A DNA stretch of 64,000 bases from Cellulophaga baltica (GCF_900102165.1 NZ_FNBD01000001.1:463697-527696); one strand, 5' to 3'; shown: positions 51,993 through 60,915, counted from the stretch's first letter. Made by a program: numbers and translations. Notes: a model not told the origin generated them from the sequence alone.

Positions 51993-52003
51993 ATCATTCT
52001 AAT

Positions 52004-52498
52004 TTAGTGCGCTTTCAACTTTTTAGTAAGTAGACTGTCCGATTCCTTTTTTAAGGCAATCAAGGCATCTACCTTATCATTAGGCACGGCTATAGACAAT
52101 ACATAATGCGCTATTTTCCATTCGCCATTAATCTTCTTTAGGACCCCAGAACCCCGGCAAATTTTCATTTGCGTATCTAGCAACTCATCAAACCAAGCAA
52201 AATCTTCCGTACTGTTCACATATACATTACGTTCTAAAGCCGAAAAGCTCCAAGCTTTCCCTTTGTCAAAATAAGGTTTTGAAAATTCCTTAAAAGCATC
52301 GTTTTGCCAATTTTCAGTAGCATCTGTACCAATGAAAACTCCATCGGTTGTCATCAAATTAAAGTAAGCATCAAAGTCTGCTTCAGCCGCAGCTTTATGC
52401 CATGCGTCCATTACTTTATTCACCTCTTTCTTTGCATCAATTTGCTGTCCAAAACTAAAGGAGAATACGAATATGAAAAGGAAAAGTAACTTATTCAT
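52004..52498 (-). CDS. Exported SnoaL-like (NTF2 fold) protein
   Basis: 164 aa from ATG 52498; the codon before it is TTG. Signal peptide MNKLLFLFIFVFSFSFG. SnoaL/NTF2-like fold with VMDAWHKAAAEADFDAYFNL and DGVFIGTDATENW at its start, and RNVYVNSTEDFAWFDELL in the middle. Substrate unknown. Overlaps the upstream lipoprotein gene by 8 bases, so the pair is co-translated. Confidence 0.85.
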   Translation of the reverse strand: MNKLLFLFIFVFSFSFGQQIDAKKEVNKVMDAWHKAAAEADFDAYFNLMTTDGVFIGTDATENWQNDAFKEFSKPYFDKGKAWSFSALERNVYVNSTEDFAWFDELLDTQMKICRGSGVLKKINGEWKIAHYVLSIAVPNDKVDALIALKKESDSLLTKKLKAH

Positions 52499-52985
52499 CA
52501 AATAAAATTTCAGGTTTTAACGTACTCTTTATCACTACCGAAAATTGATTATTAAAAGCATTGTAAGCTTTGACTAATTCAATCACCGTTTTTCTTGGAT
52601 CTTTATCATACTCCAAATCAAACTTAACCTGTAGCACTTTGGTCTTAAATACTTTCTGTCTACTTTTTATATCTGCCCTATCAAATACTTCAGGGTAGGC
52701 AGATGCTTCTAGCAATTTTTGCTTTTCTACTAAATCTTCTAGTACTACAATTAAATCCTCTTTGGTATCTATAGTATAAACTGCATTGACCGCAGCATTC
52801 AATGCATTGTACTCGGTCCAGTCTTTTAAAATTTCAGTAGCACCAAAACTTGCATTCACTTTCTTTGGAAGCTTTTTAAGTGCTACCAGTCCCGCAGCAG
52901 GATCTTCTTTGACATCCTCTGTCTTTTTTTCTCCACAAGCAATACATCCCAAAAAAACAAGGACAATTAAAAATGATTTGTTCAT
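52491..52985 (-). CDS. Hypothetical lipoprotein
   Basis: 164 aa from ATG 52985; a longer reading frame begins 5 codons upstream. Signal peptide with a Cys-rich tail (LVFLGCIACG); C14 or C17 could be the lipidated residue. The mature part is helical and Lys/Asp-rich (VIVELVKAYNAFNNQFSVVI). No family recognised. Overlaps the SnoaL gene by 8 bases. Confidence 0.65.
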   Translation of the reverse strand: MNKSFLIVLVFLGCIACGEKKTEDVKEDPAAGLVALKKLPKKVNASFGATEILKDWTEYNALNAAVNAVYTIDTKEDLIVVLEDLVEKQKLLEASAYPEVFDRADIKSRQKVFKTKVLQVKFDLEYDKDPRKTVIELVKAYNAFNNQFSVVIKSTLKPEILFDE

Positions 52986-53000
52986 AAAGCTAAGGTACAA

Positions 53001-53319
53001 ATTTTAGGTATTTACAACGATTCTATTTTTATTCTAAAGGAAAAAGGCTACTTTTCTACAAGCCAAATAAAATCCATTTATTTAGCCGCTAGATTGAAGC
53101 TATATAACTATGAGAAATGATAAGTCCGTTTTACTATAAACTAAGAATCATTCAAAAGAGATGGCGATTTTTTAATCCGATTTATGATTCCTTTAAAAAA
53201 ATGCCTATTGGATTAAAAATAATTTAATAGAGCTGCATAAATATTAAAATTTCTAACGATTTTTGCAGACCTATTTTCTGTATAGAATTAGGCAAACTAT
53301 AACTTTTAAGATGTATTAA
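53001..53319. other. Intergenic region upstream of tdh
   Basis: 319 AT-rich bases between divergent genes. It contains a 36-aa candidate small ORF (53117-53227) but no clear TAnnTTTG for tdh. No strong hairpin seen. Confidence 0.5.
53117..53227 (+). CDS. Candidate 36-aa basic small protein
   Basis: ATG to TAA reads MISPFYYKLRIIQKRWRF and continues to a GLKII end. It is rich in aromatic and basic residues, unlike random AT-rich translation, but too short to judge by eye. Not a known family. It lies 90 bases upstream of tdh. Confidence 0.3.
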   Translation: MISPFYYKLRIIQKRWRFFNPIYDSFKKMPIGLKII

Positions 53320-54258
53320 ATGCAGAAGTCTATTTTAATTATTGGTGCGTGTGGGCAAATAGGAACAGAGCTTACCTTTGCACTACGGGAAAAACATGGA
53401 AATGAAAATGTAATTGCCAGTGATATACGTGAAGGCAATGCCGATTTAATGGCTTCAGGACCTTTCGAAATTTTAGATGCTACTAATTATGAAGCCATTG
53501 AAAATGTGGTGATGCATTACGAAATTGAAGAAGTATATCTTATGGCAGCTATGCTTAGCGCTACCGCTGAAAAATTTCCGATGCGCGCTTGGAATTTGAA
53601 TATGAATTCGCTTTTCAATGTTTTAAACTTAGCTAAAGAGAAAAAAATTAGTAAATTATTTTGGCCCTCTTCTATTGCTGTTTTTGGTCCTAATACGCCA
53701 AAAGACAATACGGCGCAAAATACGATTATGGAGCCTAGTACCGTATACGGGATCAGTAAGCAATCTGGAGAACGTTGGTGTGAATATTACTTTAACAAAT
53801 TTGGTGTAGATGTACGTAGCGTGCGTTACCCAGGCTTAATAAGTTGGAAAACATTACCGGGTGGCGGCACCACTGATTATGCGGTAGAAATTTATCATAA
53901 AGCTTTAGAAGAAAAACAATATTCTTGTTTCTTGAAGGAAAATACTTTATTACCAATGATGTTTATGGACGATGCCATTAGAGCAACCATAGATATTATG
54001 GAAACCCCTGCCGAAAAAATCAAAATAAGATCTAGCTATAATTTAGCAGCAATGAGCTTTAATCCTTCAGAAATTGCGAAAAGTATTCAACAGCATATTC
54101 CTGAATTTAAAATAAGCTACGCGCCAGACTTTAGACAACAAATTGCAGATTCTTGGCCTTCTAGCATTAATGATACCAAAGCCCAAGAAGATTGGGGTTG
54201 GAAACCAGCCTTTGATTTAGAAAAAACAACACACGAAATGTTGAAAAATTTAAAATAA
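53320..54258 (+). CDS. tdh: L-threonine 3-dehydrogenase, SDR (epimerase-like) type
   Basis: 312 aa. NAD motif IIGACGQIGTEL. The substrate region has MLSATAEKFPMRAWNLNM and WPSSIAVFG; the catalytic Y-x-x-x-K is VYGISKQSGE. This matches the short-chain, UDP-galactose-4-epimerase-like threonine dehydrogenase known from Flavobacterium, which oxidises L-threonine to 2-amino-3-oxobutyrate. It is distinct from zinc-dependent Tdh. The gene ends 12 bases from a terminator. The assignment over a generic epimerase rests on the FP-MRAWN and PGGGTTDYA segments. Confidence 0.88.
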   Translation: MQKSILIIGACGQIGTELTFALREKHGNENVIASDIREGNADLMASGPFEILDATNYEAIENVVMHYEIEEVYLMAAMLSATAEKFPMRAWNLNMNSLFNVLNLAKEKKISKLFWPSSIAVFGPNTPKDNTAQNTIMEPSTVYGISKQSGERWCEYYFNKFGVDVRSVRYPGLISWKTLPGGGTTDYAVEIYHKALEEKQYSCFLKENTLLPMMFMDDAIRATIDIMETPAEKIKIRSSYNLAAMSFNPSEIAKSIQQHIPEFKISYAPDFRQQIADSWPSSINDTKAQEDWGWKPAFDLEKTTHEMLKNLK

Positions 54259-54266
54259 ATGTATGT

Positions 54267-54299
54267 AAAAAGCCCTTAACAAAATTGTTAAGGGCTTTA
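54267..54299. terminator. Bidirectional terminator (tdh and polyamine-rimK operon)
   Basis: Eleven-pair stem AGCCCTTAACA / TGTTAAGGGCT, loop AAAT, with A and T runs outside. Confidence 0.88.
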
Positions 54300-54319
54300 G
54301 TATTAACGGAGGTTATCAC

Positions 54320-55738
54320 CTATTTAATAGTAACTTTCAGCTTAGATTCTATAGCCATAATCATACTATTCGCAATATCTTTTCCTGTTGCATTTTCAAT
54401 ACCTTCTAATCCTGGGGAAGAATTAACTTCAAGTAAAAGTGGCCCTTTATTAGAACGGATAATATCAACCCCTGCAACTGCTAAGTTCATCACTTTAGCC
54501 GCTTTAATTGCTAGTTTTTTCTCTTCTTGCGTAATTTTTATAATAGATGCCTTACCACCCTGATGAATGTTAGCTCTAAATTCTCCTTTTTCTGCTTGGC
54601 GCTGCATAGAGGCAATAACTTTGCCATTAACTACGAAACAGCGGATATCCTGACCGTTTGCTTCTTTAATAAACTCTTGTACCAAAATGTTTGTTTGAAC
54701 GCTCTTAAACGCATTAATAACACTCTCTGCTGCTTTGTTGGTTTCTGCTAGCACAACACCCTTACCTTGTGTACTCTCTAATAATTTAATGATTAAAGGC
54801 GCCCCATTAACCATTTTGATTAGATCTTTTGTGTCCATAGGCGATTTTGCAAATCCGGTAATTGGAATATGAATATCGTTCTTAGAAAATAATTGAGAAG
54901 CAAAAAGTTTATCGCGCGATTGCGTAATAGCCTCTGCTGAGTTTAAACAGTAGACTCCCAAATTGTCAAACTGGCGAATAAGTGCACAGGCATAAAAGGT
55001 AACTGCTGGTTTTATTCTAGGAATAATAGCATCAAATTCATTCAAAATATTTCCACCACGGTAGCGAATTTGCGGAGAATGGGCATCTAGTTTCATATAC
55101 GCATGTTCCACATTTAAGAATACCATTTCATGACCACGTGCTTCTCCTGCTTCTACTAATCTTTTATTGCTATACAGTTCTGGATTACTAGCTAAAATAG
55201 CAATTTTTAGACCTGTTTTTTCCTTGAAATAATTAGAATATTTGCTGGTAACTTCTGCTGTTGTAAATTCTTGAATAATAAAATTCTTCGCAGGGTTTAC
55301 CACATACCTATTGTTTAGAGCTTCTCTTCCTAAAAGCATTCTAAACTCCATCGTATCTCTACTAGCTAGAGTTAATTCTACTTCAAAAGAATCTTCACCA
55401 AGTGTCATGGGTGTTTTAATCACGAAGCGCTCTTCTGATATTCCTGAAGAACTCTTTACAGTTCTTCGGTCTATTAACTTTGCCTCACACTCTATCGTGA
55501 TACTTCTGTTATCTTGAATTGGGTTTACTTCAAATTTCACCCATTCCTGAGCTCCTCTAATAAACACTTTCATGTTCGTAGCTTGTATAGACGAGGTTTT
55601 GGCGCCAGAATCTACTCTAGCTTTAATGGCGGGTATCCCTAGACCTTCAAAAACACACCACTCTTCACTACCAACTATTTTTAAATCTTCCAAATTAATA
55701 TTATTTCCAATTAAATCTACATTCAATACAAAGACCAA
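54320..55738 (-). CDS. rimK: Retropepsin-like (RimB-type) / RimK ATP-grasp ligase fusion
   Basis: 472 aa. The N-terminal domain (about 20-150) is an aspartyl retropepsin-like zinc protease domain with DSGAKTSS (D43) and MLLGREAL. The C-terminal domain (about 175-470) is an ATP-grasp ligase of the RimK family: [30 protein letters not shown] (ATP loop), [15 protein letters not shown], and [15 protein letters not shown]. RimK adds glutamates to the C-terminus of ribosomal protein S6; RimB is the linked protease in some genomes, here fused. There is no ATG; the best starts are TTG at 55738 or TTG nearer residue 16. The gene is last in the minus-strand run. Confidence 0.85.
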   Translation of the reverse strand: MVFVLNVDLIGNNINLEDLKIVGSEEWCVFEGLGIPAIKARVDSGAKTSSIQATNMKVFIRGAQEWVKFEVNPIQDNRSITIECEAKLIDRRTVKSSSGISEERFVIKTPMTLGEDSFEVELTLASRDTMEFRMLLGREALNNRYVVNPAKNFIIQEFTTAEVTSKYSNYFKEKTGLKIAILASNPELYSNKRLVEAGEARGHEMVFLNVEHAYMKLDAHSPQIRYRGGNILNEFDAIIPRIKPAVTFYACALIRQFDNLGVYCLNSAEAITQSRDKLFASQLFSKNDIHIPITGFAKSPMDTKDLIKMVNGAPLIIKLLESTQGKGVVLAETNKAAESVINAFKSVQTNILVQEFIKEANGQDIRCFVVNGKVIASMQRQAEKGEFRANIHQGGKASIIKITQEEKKLAIKAAKVMNLAVAGVDIIRSNKGPLLLEVNSSPGLEGIENATGKDIANSMIMAIESKLKVTIK

Positions 55739-55780
55739 TCTTTTACAGATTGGTCCTGTTATTATCTAAAAGAATTATTC

Positions 55781-56098
55781 TTAATCCTCATCATCCAAAT
55801 CTCCTTCTTCCGGAATAATATCTGGATCTACTACTGCATCTGGATCGTCATCTTCAAAGTCTTCATAATCATCCTCATCGTAATTAGCCATGGTAGTTTC
55901 TAATTTGGCACTAATTTTTACCAAATATTTCGTATCTTCTGTAGTCACTTCTACAGCTTCAATACGTTCTCCTTGTGCATTCTTAAACGTAATAATGTTT
56001 AAATCATCATAACCATCAGGATACTTCTCTACCAAAAGCTTTAATACTTCTGGCGTAAGCTTTTTAAAATCAACGATAACTCTTTTTAAATTGTCCAT
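55781..56098 (-). CDS. Acidic small protein in the polyamine operon
   Basis: 105 aa, unrecognised. The N-terminal half forms an alpha/beta unit (VIVDFKKLTPEVLKLLVEKY; ITFKNAQGERIEAVEVTTED). The C-terminal 35 residues are almost all acidic (YDEDDYEDFEDDDPDA...), like a polyanionic tail for charge-based interaction. It starts 4 bases after the DHS-like gene, so they are co-transcribed. Function unknown. Confidence 0.65.
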   Translation of the reverse strand: MDNLKRVIVDFKKLTPEVLKLLVEKYPDGYDDLNIITFKNAQGERIEAVEVTTEDTKYLVKISAKLETTMANYDEDDYEDFEDDDPDAVVDPDIIPEEGDLDDED

Positions 56099-56102
56099 AT
56101 AA

Positions 56103-57080
56103 TTACTGGTCTAATAGGTATGCGAAAATTAATGGCGCCACAATTGTAGCATCACTCTCAATTATAAATTTTGGGGTATTTATATCTAGTTTTCCCCAAG
56201 TTATTTTCTCATTTGGTACAGCACCAGAATACGAACCATAACTTGTTGTAGAATCACTAATTTGGCAGAAGTAGCTCCAAAACGGAGTACCTGTACGTTC
56301 CATATCTTGGTATAACATTGGTACCACACAAATTGGGAAATCTCCTGCGATACCTCCGCCTATTTGAAAGAAACCAATTCCGTTTTCAGAATTTTCTGTA
56401 TACCAATCTGCTAAAAAGGTCATGTACTCTATACCAGATTTCATGGTACTCGCTTTCAACTCACCTTTCAATACATAAGATGCAAAGATGTTACCCATAG
56501 TGCTATCTTCCCAGCCTGGGCAGATAATAGGTAAATTTTTCTCTGCTGCTGCATACATCCAAGAATCTTTCAAGTCTATTTCATAGTACTCCTCAAGAAC
56601 CCCTGAAAGCAACATTTTGTACATATATTCATGCGGCAAATAACGCTCTCCAGCCTCTTCTGCATCTTTCCAAATTTTGAAAATATGCTCTTGCAATCTT
56701 CTAAAAGCTTCTTCCTCAGGAATACAAGTATCTGTTACACGGTTTAATCCTTTTTCTAATAAATCCCACTCATCTTGCGGAGTTAAATCACGATAGTTAG
56801 GTACACGCTTGTAATGAGAGTGCGCCACCAAATTCATGATATCTTCTTCAAGGTTTGCGCCAGTACAAGAAATAATCTGAACCTTATCTTGACGAATAAC
56901 CTCAGCAAATATTTTACCAATTTCTGCGGTACTCATGGCTCCTGCAAGAGAAACCAACATTTTGGCACCGTTGTTTAATTGGTCTTCATACCCTTTAGCT
57001 GCATCAACCAAAGCGGCTGAGTTAAAGTGTAAGTAATACTTTTCAATAAAATTAGAAATTGGTCCTTTAGTCTTCGTCAT
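56103..57080 (-). CDS. Deoxyhypusine-synthase-like protein, probable homospermidine synthase
   Basis: 325 aa, Rossmann-like deoxyhypusine synthase (DHS) fold. Recognisable blocks: HFNSAALVDAAKGYEDQL, ISCTGANLEEDIMNLVAHSHY, GWEDSTMGNIFAS, FFQIGGGIAGDF and SDATIVAPLIFAYLL. Eukaryotic DHS has a catalytic lysine right after the GGG; here the position is not Lys. Bacteria make no hypusine. The homologue in cyanobacteria (SpeY) forms homospermidine from putrescine, and homospermidine is a common Flavobacteriaceae polyamine, so that activity is inferred. It follows agmatinase with a 14-base overlap (ATG..ACTAA). Confidence 0.78.
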   Translation of the reverse strand: MTKTKGPISNFIEKYYLHFNSAALVDAAKGYEDQLNNGAKMLVSLAGAMSTAEIGKIFAEVIRQDKVQIISCTGANLEEDIMNLVAHSHYKRVPNYRDLTPQDEWDLLEKGLNRVTDTCIPEEEAFRRLQEHIFKIWKDAEEAGERYLPHEYMYKMLLSGVLEEYYEIDLKDSWMYAAAEKNLPIICPGWEDSTMGNIFASYVLKGELKASTMKSGIEYMTFLADWYTENSENGIGFFQIGGGIAGDFPICVVPMLYQDMERTGTPFWSYFCQISDSTTSYGSYSGAVPNEKITWGKLDINTPKFIIESDATIVAPLIFAYLLDQ

Positions 57081-58011
57081 CTTCGAATTTTGAATTATTA
57101 GTGGAGCCAGCTTTGAAATCTACATCATACGTATTATCGTATGCATCATCCGCAGCTTCACCCATAAATTTATAGCTTAACATTTTATAATACAACTTGG
57201 CCGCTAAGAAATCTGATGATTTATCAACCTCATTAGGACAAAGTTCAACAATATCAAAACCAACAACGTTCTTCTCAGCAAAAACTCTCTTTAAAAATTC
57301 TAAAGTCTCATACCAAAATAAACCTCCTGGCTCTGGCGTACCTGTTGATGATAATATACTTGGATCTAATGCATCTAAATCAAATGTGATTAATACATTG
57401 TCTGTCATCAATTCAATAACATTATCCATCCAATATTCATCATTAACCATATCGTGAGCAAAAAATGTTTTCTCCTCATCCATGAAGGTTTTTTCAATAG
57501 CATCCATACTACGGATTCCTACTTGAATAAGATTAGTAGTTTGGCTAGCTTCATGAACAGCACATGCGTGGTTACACGTAGTTCCATCGTAAGACTCACG
57601 TAAATCTGCATGCGCATCTATATGTAATACCGTTAGGTTATTAAAACACTCATTGAACGCTCTAATAGTACCTATAGAAATAGAGTGCTCTCCACCAAAA
57701 AGAGTTACAAATTTATTTCTCTTGATGTAGTCTTTAGTTACTGCATGAACTGCATCTACCATACTTTCTGGAGAAGCATTTTCTGTTACAGCATCTGCCA
57801 AATACACACCTTGTTGATATACTTCAGTAGCTGTTTCAATGTCGTAAAGCTCCATGTTTTCAGAGGCTTTCAAAAAGGCTTCTGGCCCTTTATCTGCCCC
57901 TTTTCCCCATGTACTTGTTCCGTCATATGGCACAGGTATTAAAACCACCTTTGCCGTTTCCAATTGCGCATACTTATCAGGTATTCCCGCGTAATTGTTA
58001 GTTGTCATCAT
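57067..58011 (-). CDS. speB: Agmatinase/ureohydrolase
   Basis: 314 aa. Hydrolyses agmatine to putrescine and urea. Mn2+-site motifs: GGEHSISIG (His), HIDAHADLR (D-H-D) and FDLDALDPS (two Asp), with a later VGFDIVELCP. All metal ligands are present. Arginase is the main alternative; the arginine decarboxylase gene immediately upstream argues for agmatinase. Starts 14 bases inside the arginine decarboxylase gene end, so tightly coupled. ATG 58011 (a second ATG follows directly). Confidence 0.93.
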   Translation of the reverse strand: MMTTNNYAGIPDKYAQLETAKVVLIPVPYDGTSTWGKGADKGPEAFLKASENMELYDIETATEVYQQGVYLADAVTENASPESMVDAVHAVTKDYIKRNKFVTLFGGEHSISIGTIRAFNECFNNLTVLHIDAHADLRESYDGTTCNHACAVHEASQTTNLIQVGIRSMDAIEKTFMDEEKTFFAHDMVNDEYWMDNVIELMTDNVLITFDLDALDPSILSSTGTPEPGGLFWYETLEFLKRVFAEKNVVGFDIVELCPNEVDKSSDFLAAKLYYKMLSYKFMGEAADDAYDNTYDVDFKAGSTNNSKFEDDED

Positions 58012-59398
58012 AGCCTAAAATTTTTAGCAGGTCTGCTGCTTTTTGTTGTTCGTTAAATAGTTTAGTTGTTATTGTTCCGTTTTCATCTCTGTCTATAAGA
58101 ATATGCTTTGGCTGCGGTATCAAACAATGCTGCAAACCTCCGTAACCTCCTATAGATTCTTGATAAGCTCCCGTATTAAAAAAGCCGATAAACAAGGGTT
58201 TATCTCTTCTATATTTTGGCAAATAAATAGCGTTCATATTTTGTTCGCTATTGTAATAATCATCACTATCGCATGTTAAACCTCCTAAAAGAACACGCTC
58301 ATACTCATCTTGCCAACGGTTAATTGGCAACATCACAAAACGCTTGTTAATTGCCCAAGTATCTGGCAAAGTGGTAATGAAAGATGAATCTATCATGTTC
58401 CATTTCTCACGGTCGTTTTGTTGTTTTTGGTACAATATTTCATAAATAGCTCCACCACTCTCCCCTACAGTAAAGCTACCAAACTCGGTAAAAATATGAG
58501 GCACTGGTACTTCAGCTTCTTGACATGCAATATTGATTTGATTGATAATCTCATCAATCATATATTGATAATCATACTCAAAGGCTAAAGAGTTTTTTAT
58601 AGGGAAACCACCACCAATGTTTAAACTATCTAAAGACGGACACATTTTTTTAAGTCTGATGTATACCTTTAAACACTTGACCAACTCATTCCAATAGTAA
58701 GCATTATCACGAATACCTGTATTGATAAAAAAGTGAAGCATTTTAAGCTCTACTTTTTCGTTATCTTTTATTTGATTCTCATAAAAAGGAACAATATTCT
58801 TATATCCTATTCCTAATCTAGACGTGTAAAATTCAAATTTAGGCTCTTCTTCTGAAGCGATACGAATACCTACTTTAAACGTATCATCAATAACTTCCGA
58901 TAACAAATCTATTTCTTCGTAGTTGTCAATTATAGGAATACAATTGCGGTGTCCTTCATTTATTAATCTACCAATATTATCTATGTATTCGTCTCTTTTG
59001 AAACCATTACAAATAACATAAGTATCGTCTTTAATCTTACCCTTCTTCTTAAGTTTTTCTACAATATTGATATCATATGCTGAAGAGGTTTCAATATGCA
59101 CATCATTATTTAATACCTCATTTAAAACGGGTTGAAAATGTGAGCTTTTTGTACAGTAACAATAATGGTATTTACCCTTATAGTTATTTTTTTCCATGGC
59201 GATCTTAAACCAATCTTTTGCTCTGTTTATGTTTTCAGAGATTTTTGGTAGGTACGTAAATTTCATTGGACTGCCATACTTCTCGACCAAATCCATTAAA
59301 GGAATGCCGTGAAAGTTAAGGTTCTCTCCCTCCAAAGTAAATTCTTCTTGAGGGAAATAATACGTTTGATCTATTAAATTGATATATTTTGTATTCAT
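57998..59398 (-). CDS. speA: Biosynthetic arginine decarboxylase-type PLP enzyme
   Basis: 466 aa, fold-type III PLP decarboxylase. PLP lysine in YHYCYCTKSSHF, glycine-rich phosphate loop LNIGGGFPI, TEFGSFTVGESGG for the EPGR-like loop, and CDSDDYY for the catalytic CDxxD motif. Converts arginine to agmatine. It is shorter than E. coli SpeA (about 650) and lacks its inserts, as in Bacteroidota. Ornithine or lysine decarboxylase remains possible by fold, but the adjacent agmatinase supports arginine. First large gene of the polyamine operon. Confidence 0.9.
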   Translation of the reverse strand: MNTKYINLIDQTYYFPQEEFTLEGENLNFHGIPLMDLVEKYGSPMKFTYLPKISENINRAKDWFKIAMEKNNYKGKYHYCYCTKSSHFQPVLNEVLNNDVHIETSSAYDINIVEKLKKKGKIKDDTYVICNGFKRDEYIDNIGRLINEGHRNCIPIIDNYEEIDLLSEVIDDTFKVGIRIASEEEPKFEFYTSRLGIGYKNIVPFYENQIKDNEKVELKMLHFFINTGIRDNAYYWNELVKCLKVYIRLKKMCPSLDSLNIGGGFPIKNSLAFEYDYQYMIDEIINQINIACQEAEVPVPHIFTEFGSFTVGESGGAIYEILYQKQQNDREKWNMIDSSFITTLPDTWAINKRFVMLPINRWQDEYERVLLGGLTCDSDDYYNSEQNMNAIYLPKYRRDKPLFIGFFNTGAYQESIGGYGGLQHCLIPQPKHILIDRDENGTITTKLFNEQQKAADLLKILGYDDN

Positions 59399-59477
59399 TA
59401 AAATGGATTGTATCTGTTAAAACTAATAAACTGAATTAAAAACATTGCTGTTTTCACCAAATAAATTGACACAATCC

Positions 59478-59648
59478 CTAGATAATGATTTGACGTTGGG
59501 TAGTTGGAATAAAAAAGTAATCGTGCTGACTTCTCACGATTCTAGGTACTAAGGAAGAAACTAGTAGTATTCGATTGCCTTTTTTCAAAACTGGCATTGG
59601 ATTCGCCTTCCCATTTTCCAATACCTCGAACATAAAATTAATACGCAT
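59478..59648 (-). CDS. 56-aa small ORF directly upstream of speA
   Basis: ATG 59648 to TAG. Reads MRINFMFEVLENGKANPMPV, then a LKKGNRILLVSSLVPRIV segment, ending PTTQRQIII. The composition is protein-like, with Pro/Val/Arg-rich middle and acidic to basic patches, and codon use fits the neighbours. It ends 79 bases before the speA ATG, so it could be a leader peptide acting in cis or a separate small protein. Not a family I recognise. Not a shadow of any other gene, as the region is otherwise empty. Confidence 0.6.
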   Translation of the reverse strand: MRINFMFEVLENGKANPMPVLKKGNRILLVSSLVPRIVRSQHDYFFIPTTQRQIII

Positions 59649-60083
59649 TATATGTAGCTAAAAGCTTAGTTGCCAAACCGCTTATTTTATATTGGTTTGA
59701 GATGACAAATGAAAACAAAAAAAATGAAAAAACAAGAAATAATTTAAAAATTGAACGTTAAAAAATTAGCAATCAAAAATACACAACAACTATTTGAAAT
59801 ACAACGCTTTAAAATTAATTTAACCTTAAATTAATTTGACATCAATTTATAAGGAAAGCGCTATTTAAACGGAGTTTAAATAAACAAGAAAAAGAAAGCG
59901 TCATTTTATAATATGTAGGTGCTGAAAAATTTAAACCTTGAAGTGCATGCATCCCATTTTTTTGATATAGCTAGTCTACTTAAATATGATTTTCGTCGAC
60001 AGTAAATGTCTTTTCACCTAAGGACTACAAAATATTTTACAGCGTAAGAATACCTTTACAATCAGAACCTTGAACAAGTACTA
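59649..60083. other. Non-coding AT-rich region between speA unit and TM miniprotein
   Basis: 435 bases without a convincing gene. It contains repeats of AAATTAATTT near 59812-59839, CAAACC / GGTTTG arms near 59675-59700 and a palindrome at 59862-59882. Possible promoter region or untranslated RNA; no RNA family recognised. Confidence 0.5.
59862..59882. repeat. Perfect palindrome in the 59.6-60.1 kb region
   Basis: Arms TATTTAAAC and GTTTAAATA with spacer GGA. No adjacent -7 element is evident; candidate operator for either flanking unit. Confidence 0.5.
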
Positions 60084-60221
60084 ATGAAAAAAGATATGAA
60101 CACACAAAAACACGGATCAGTAGACCTTAAAAGATTAGGAATTAGTATAGTTGTAACTATTTTATTCTTTATTATAGTAGTGGTATGTAGTTACTTCGCT
60201 GGACTTGTACTCTGCAGGTAA
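60084..60221 (+). CDS. Candidate 45-aa single-pass membrane protein
   Basis: ATG 60084 to TAA. A basic N-terminus (MKKDMNTQKHGSVDLKRLG) leads to one long hydrophobic helix (about 20-40, rich in I, V, L, F) and a short SYFAGLVLCR end. Type II-like topology follows the positive-inside rule. Small toxin-like or accessory membrane proteins look like this; no function is assigned. It is convergent with the minus-strand lipoprotein gene, with a 16-base gap. Confidence 0.45.
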   Translation: MKKDMNTQKHGSVDLKRLGISIVVTILFFIIVVVCSYFAGLVLCR

Positions 60222-60237
60222 GCGATGCCTTTAGCAC

Positions 60238-60870
60238 TTATTTATGAAATAAAACATCTTGTGCTTCCATAGCGGCTACCACAAGATTCACATATTCGTC
60301 TATAGACTTATCTATATTTTTAGGGTCTGTTAAATCTATACTGCCGCGCCAAACCATAGATTGCTCTTTACCTTCGCAAATACAATACAAAGTGGTCTCT
60401 GTATGATACACTTTAAATTGATCATAACTCCAGTCATTATTATAAATATCTTGGTGCTGAAAATAGTCATCTCTGAATCTACCTGTATAGTTCCCCCAAT
60501 CAGAAATCTTTTTACGAAGTGTTTGCTTACTTTCGGACCCCAGAACCTTAGCAAATAAAACGGCATCAAAATCTTTGTCTAGCAATTGTCTTTCTACTGC
60601 TTTTAACTCCTCTTCTGTTTTAGCGGAAGCTGTAAAATTCACATCAAAAAGATCTATACTACGCATAGATTCTATTTTGCGTTTATCAAACTCTTCTTTT
60701 AATCGATTTTCAAAGGCAACTCTACTTTCCTCATTTGGCGTCATTCCTACCAAAAGAACTTTATATGCTGTAAAAACTACATTTTCAGGATTCTTATATT
60801 CATCTACTAACTTCGTAGTTTTACAACTAGCCAGTGCAAGCAAAACTACAAACAGGAGTATTTTTTTCAT
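60238..60870 (-). CDS. Hypothetical lipoprotein, 210 aa
   Basis: Lipobox LASC (C16) after MKKILLFVVLLA. The mature part is an alpha/beta domain with LLVGMTPNEESRVAFENRLKEEF and an ADVLFAKVLGSES-like strand (DFDAVLFAKVLGSE), resembling periplasmic DUF4136-like or TolB-N-type lipoproteins. No enzyme motif. Membrane-anchored in the periplasm. It has a consensus promoter 46 bases upstream. Confidence 0.8.
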   Translation of the reverse strand: MKKILLFVVLLALASCKTTKLVDEYKNPENVVFTAYKVLLVGMTPNEESRVAFENRLKEEFDKRKIESMRSIDLFDVNFTASAKTEEELKAVERQLLDKDFDAVLFAKVLGSESKQTLRKKISDWGNYTGRFRDDYFQHQDIYNNDWSYDQFKVYHTETTLYCICEGKEQSMVWRGSIDLTDPKNIDKSIDEYVNLVVAAMEAQDVLFHK

Positions 60871-60915
60871 ATTTCTTACGCTTTAAAAAAGCATCCGTAT
60901 TTAAGGATGGCCTTA

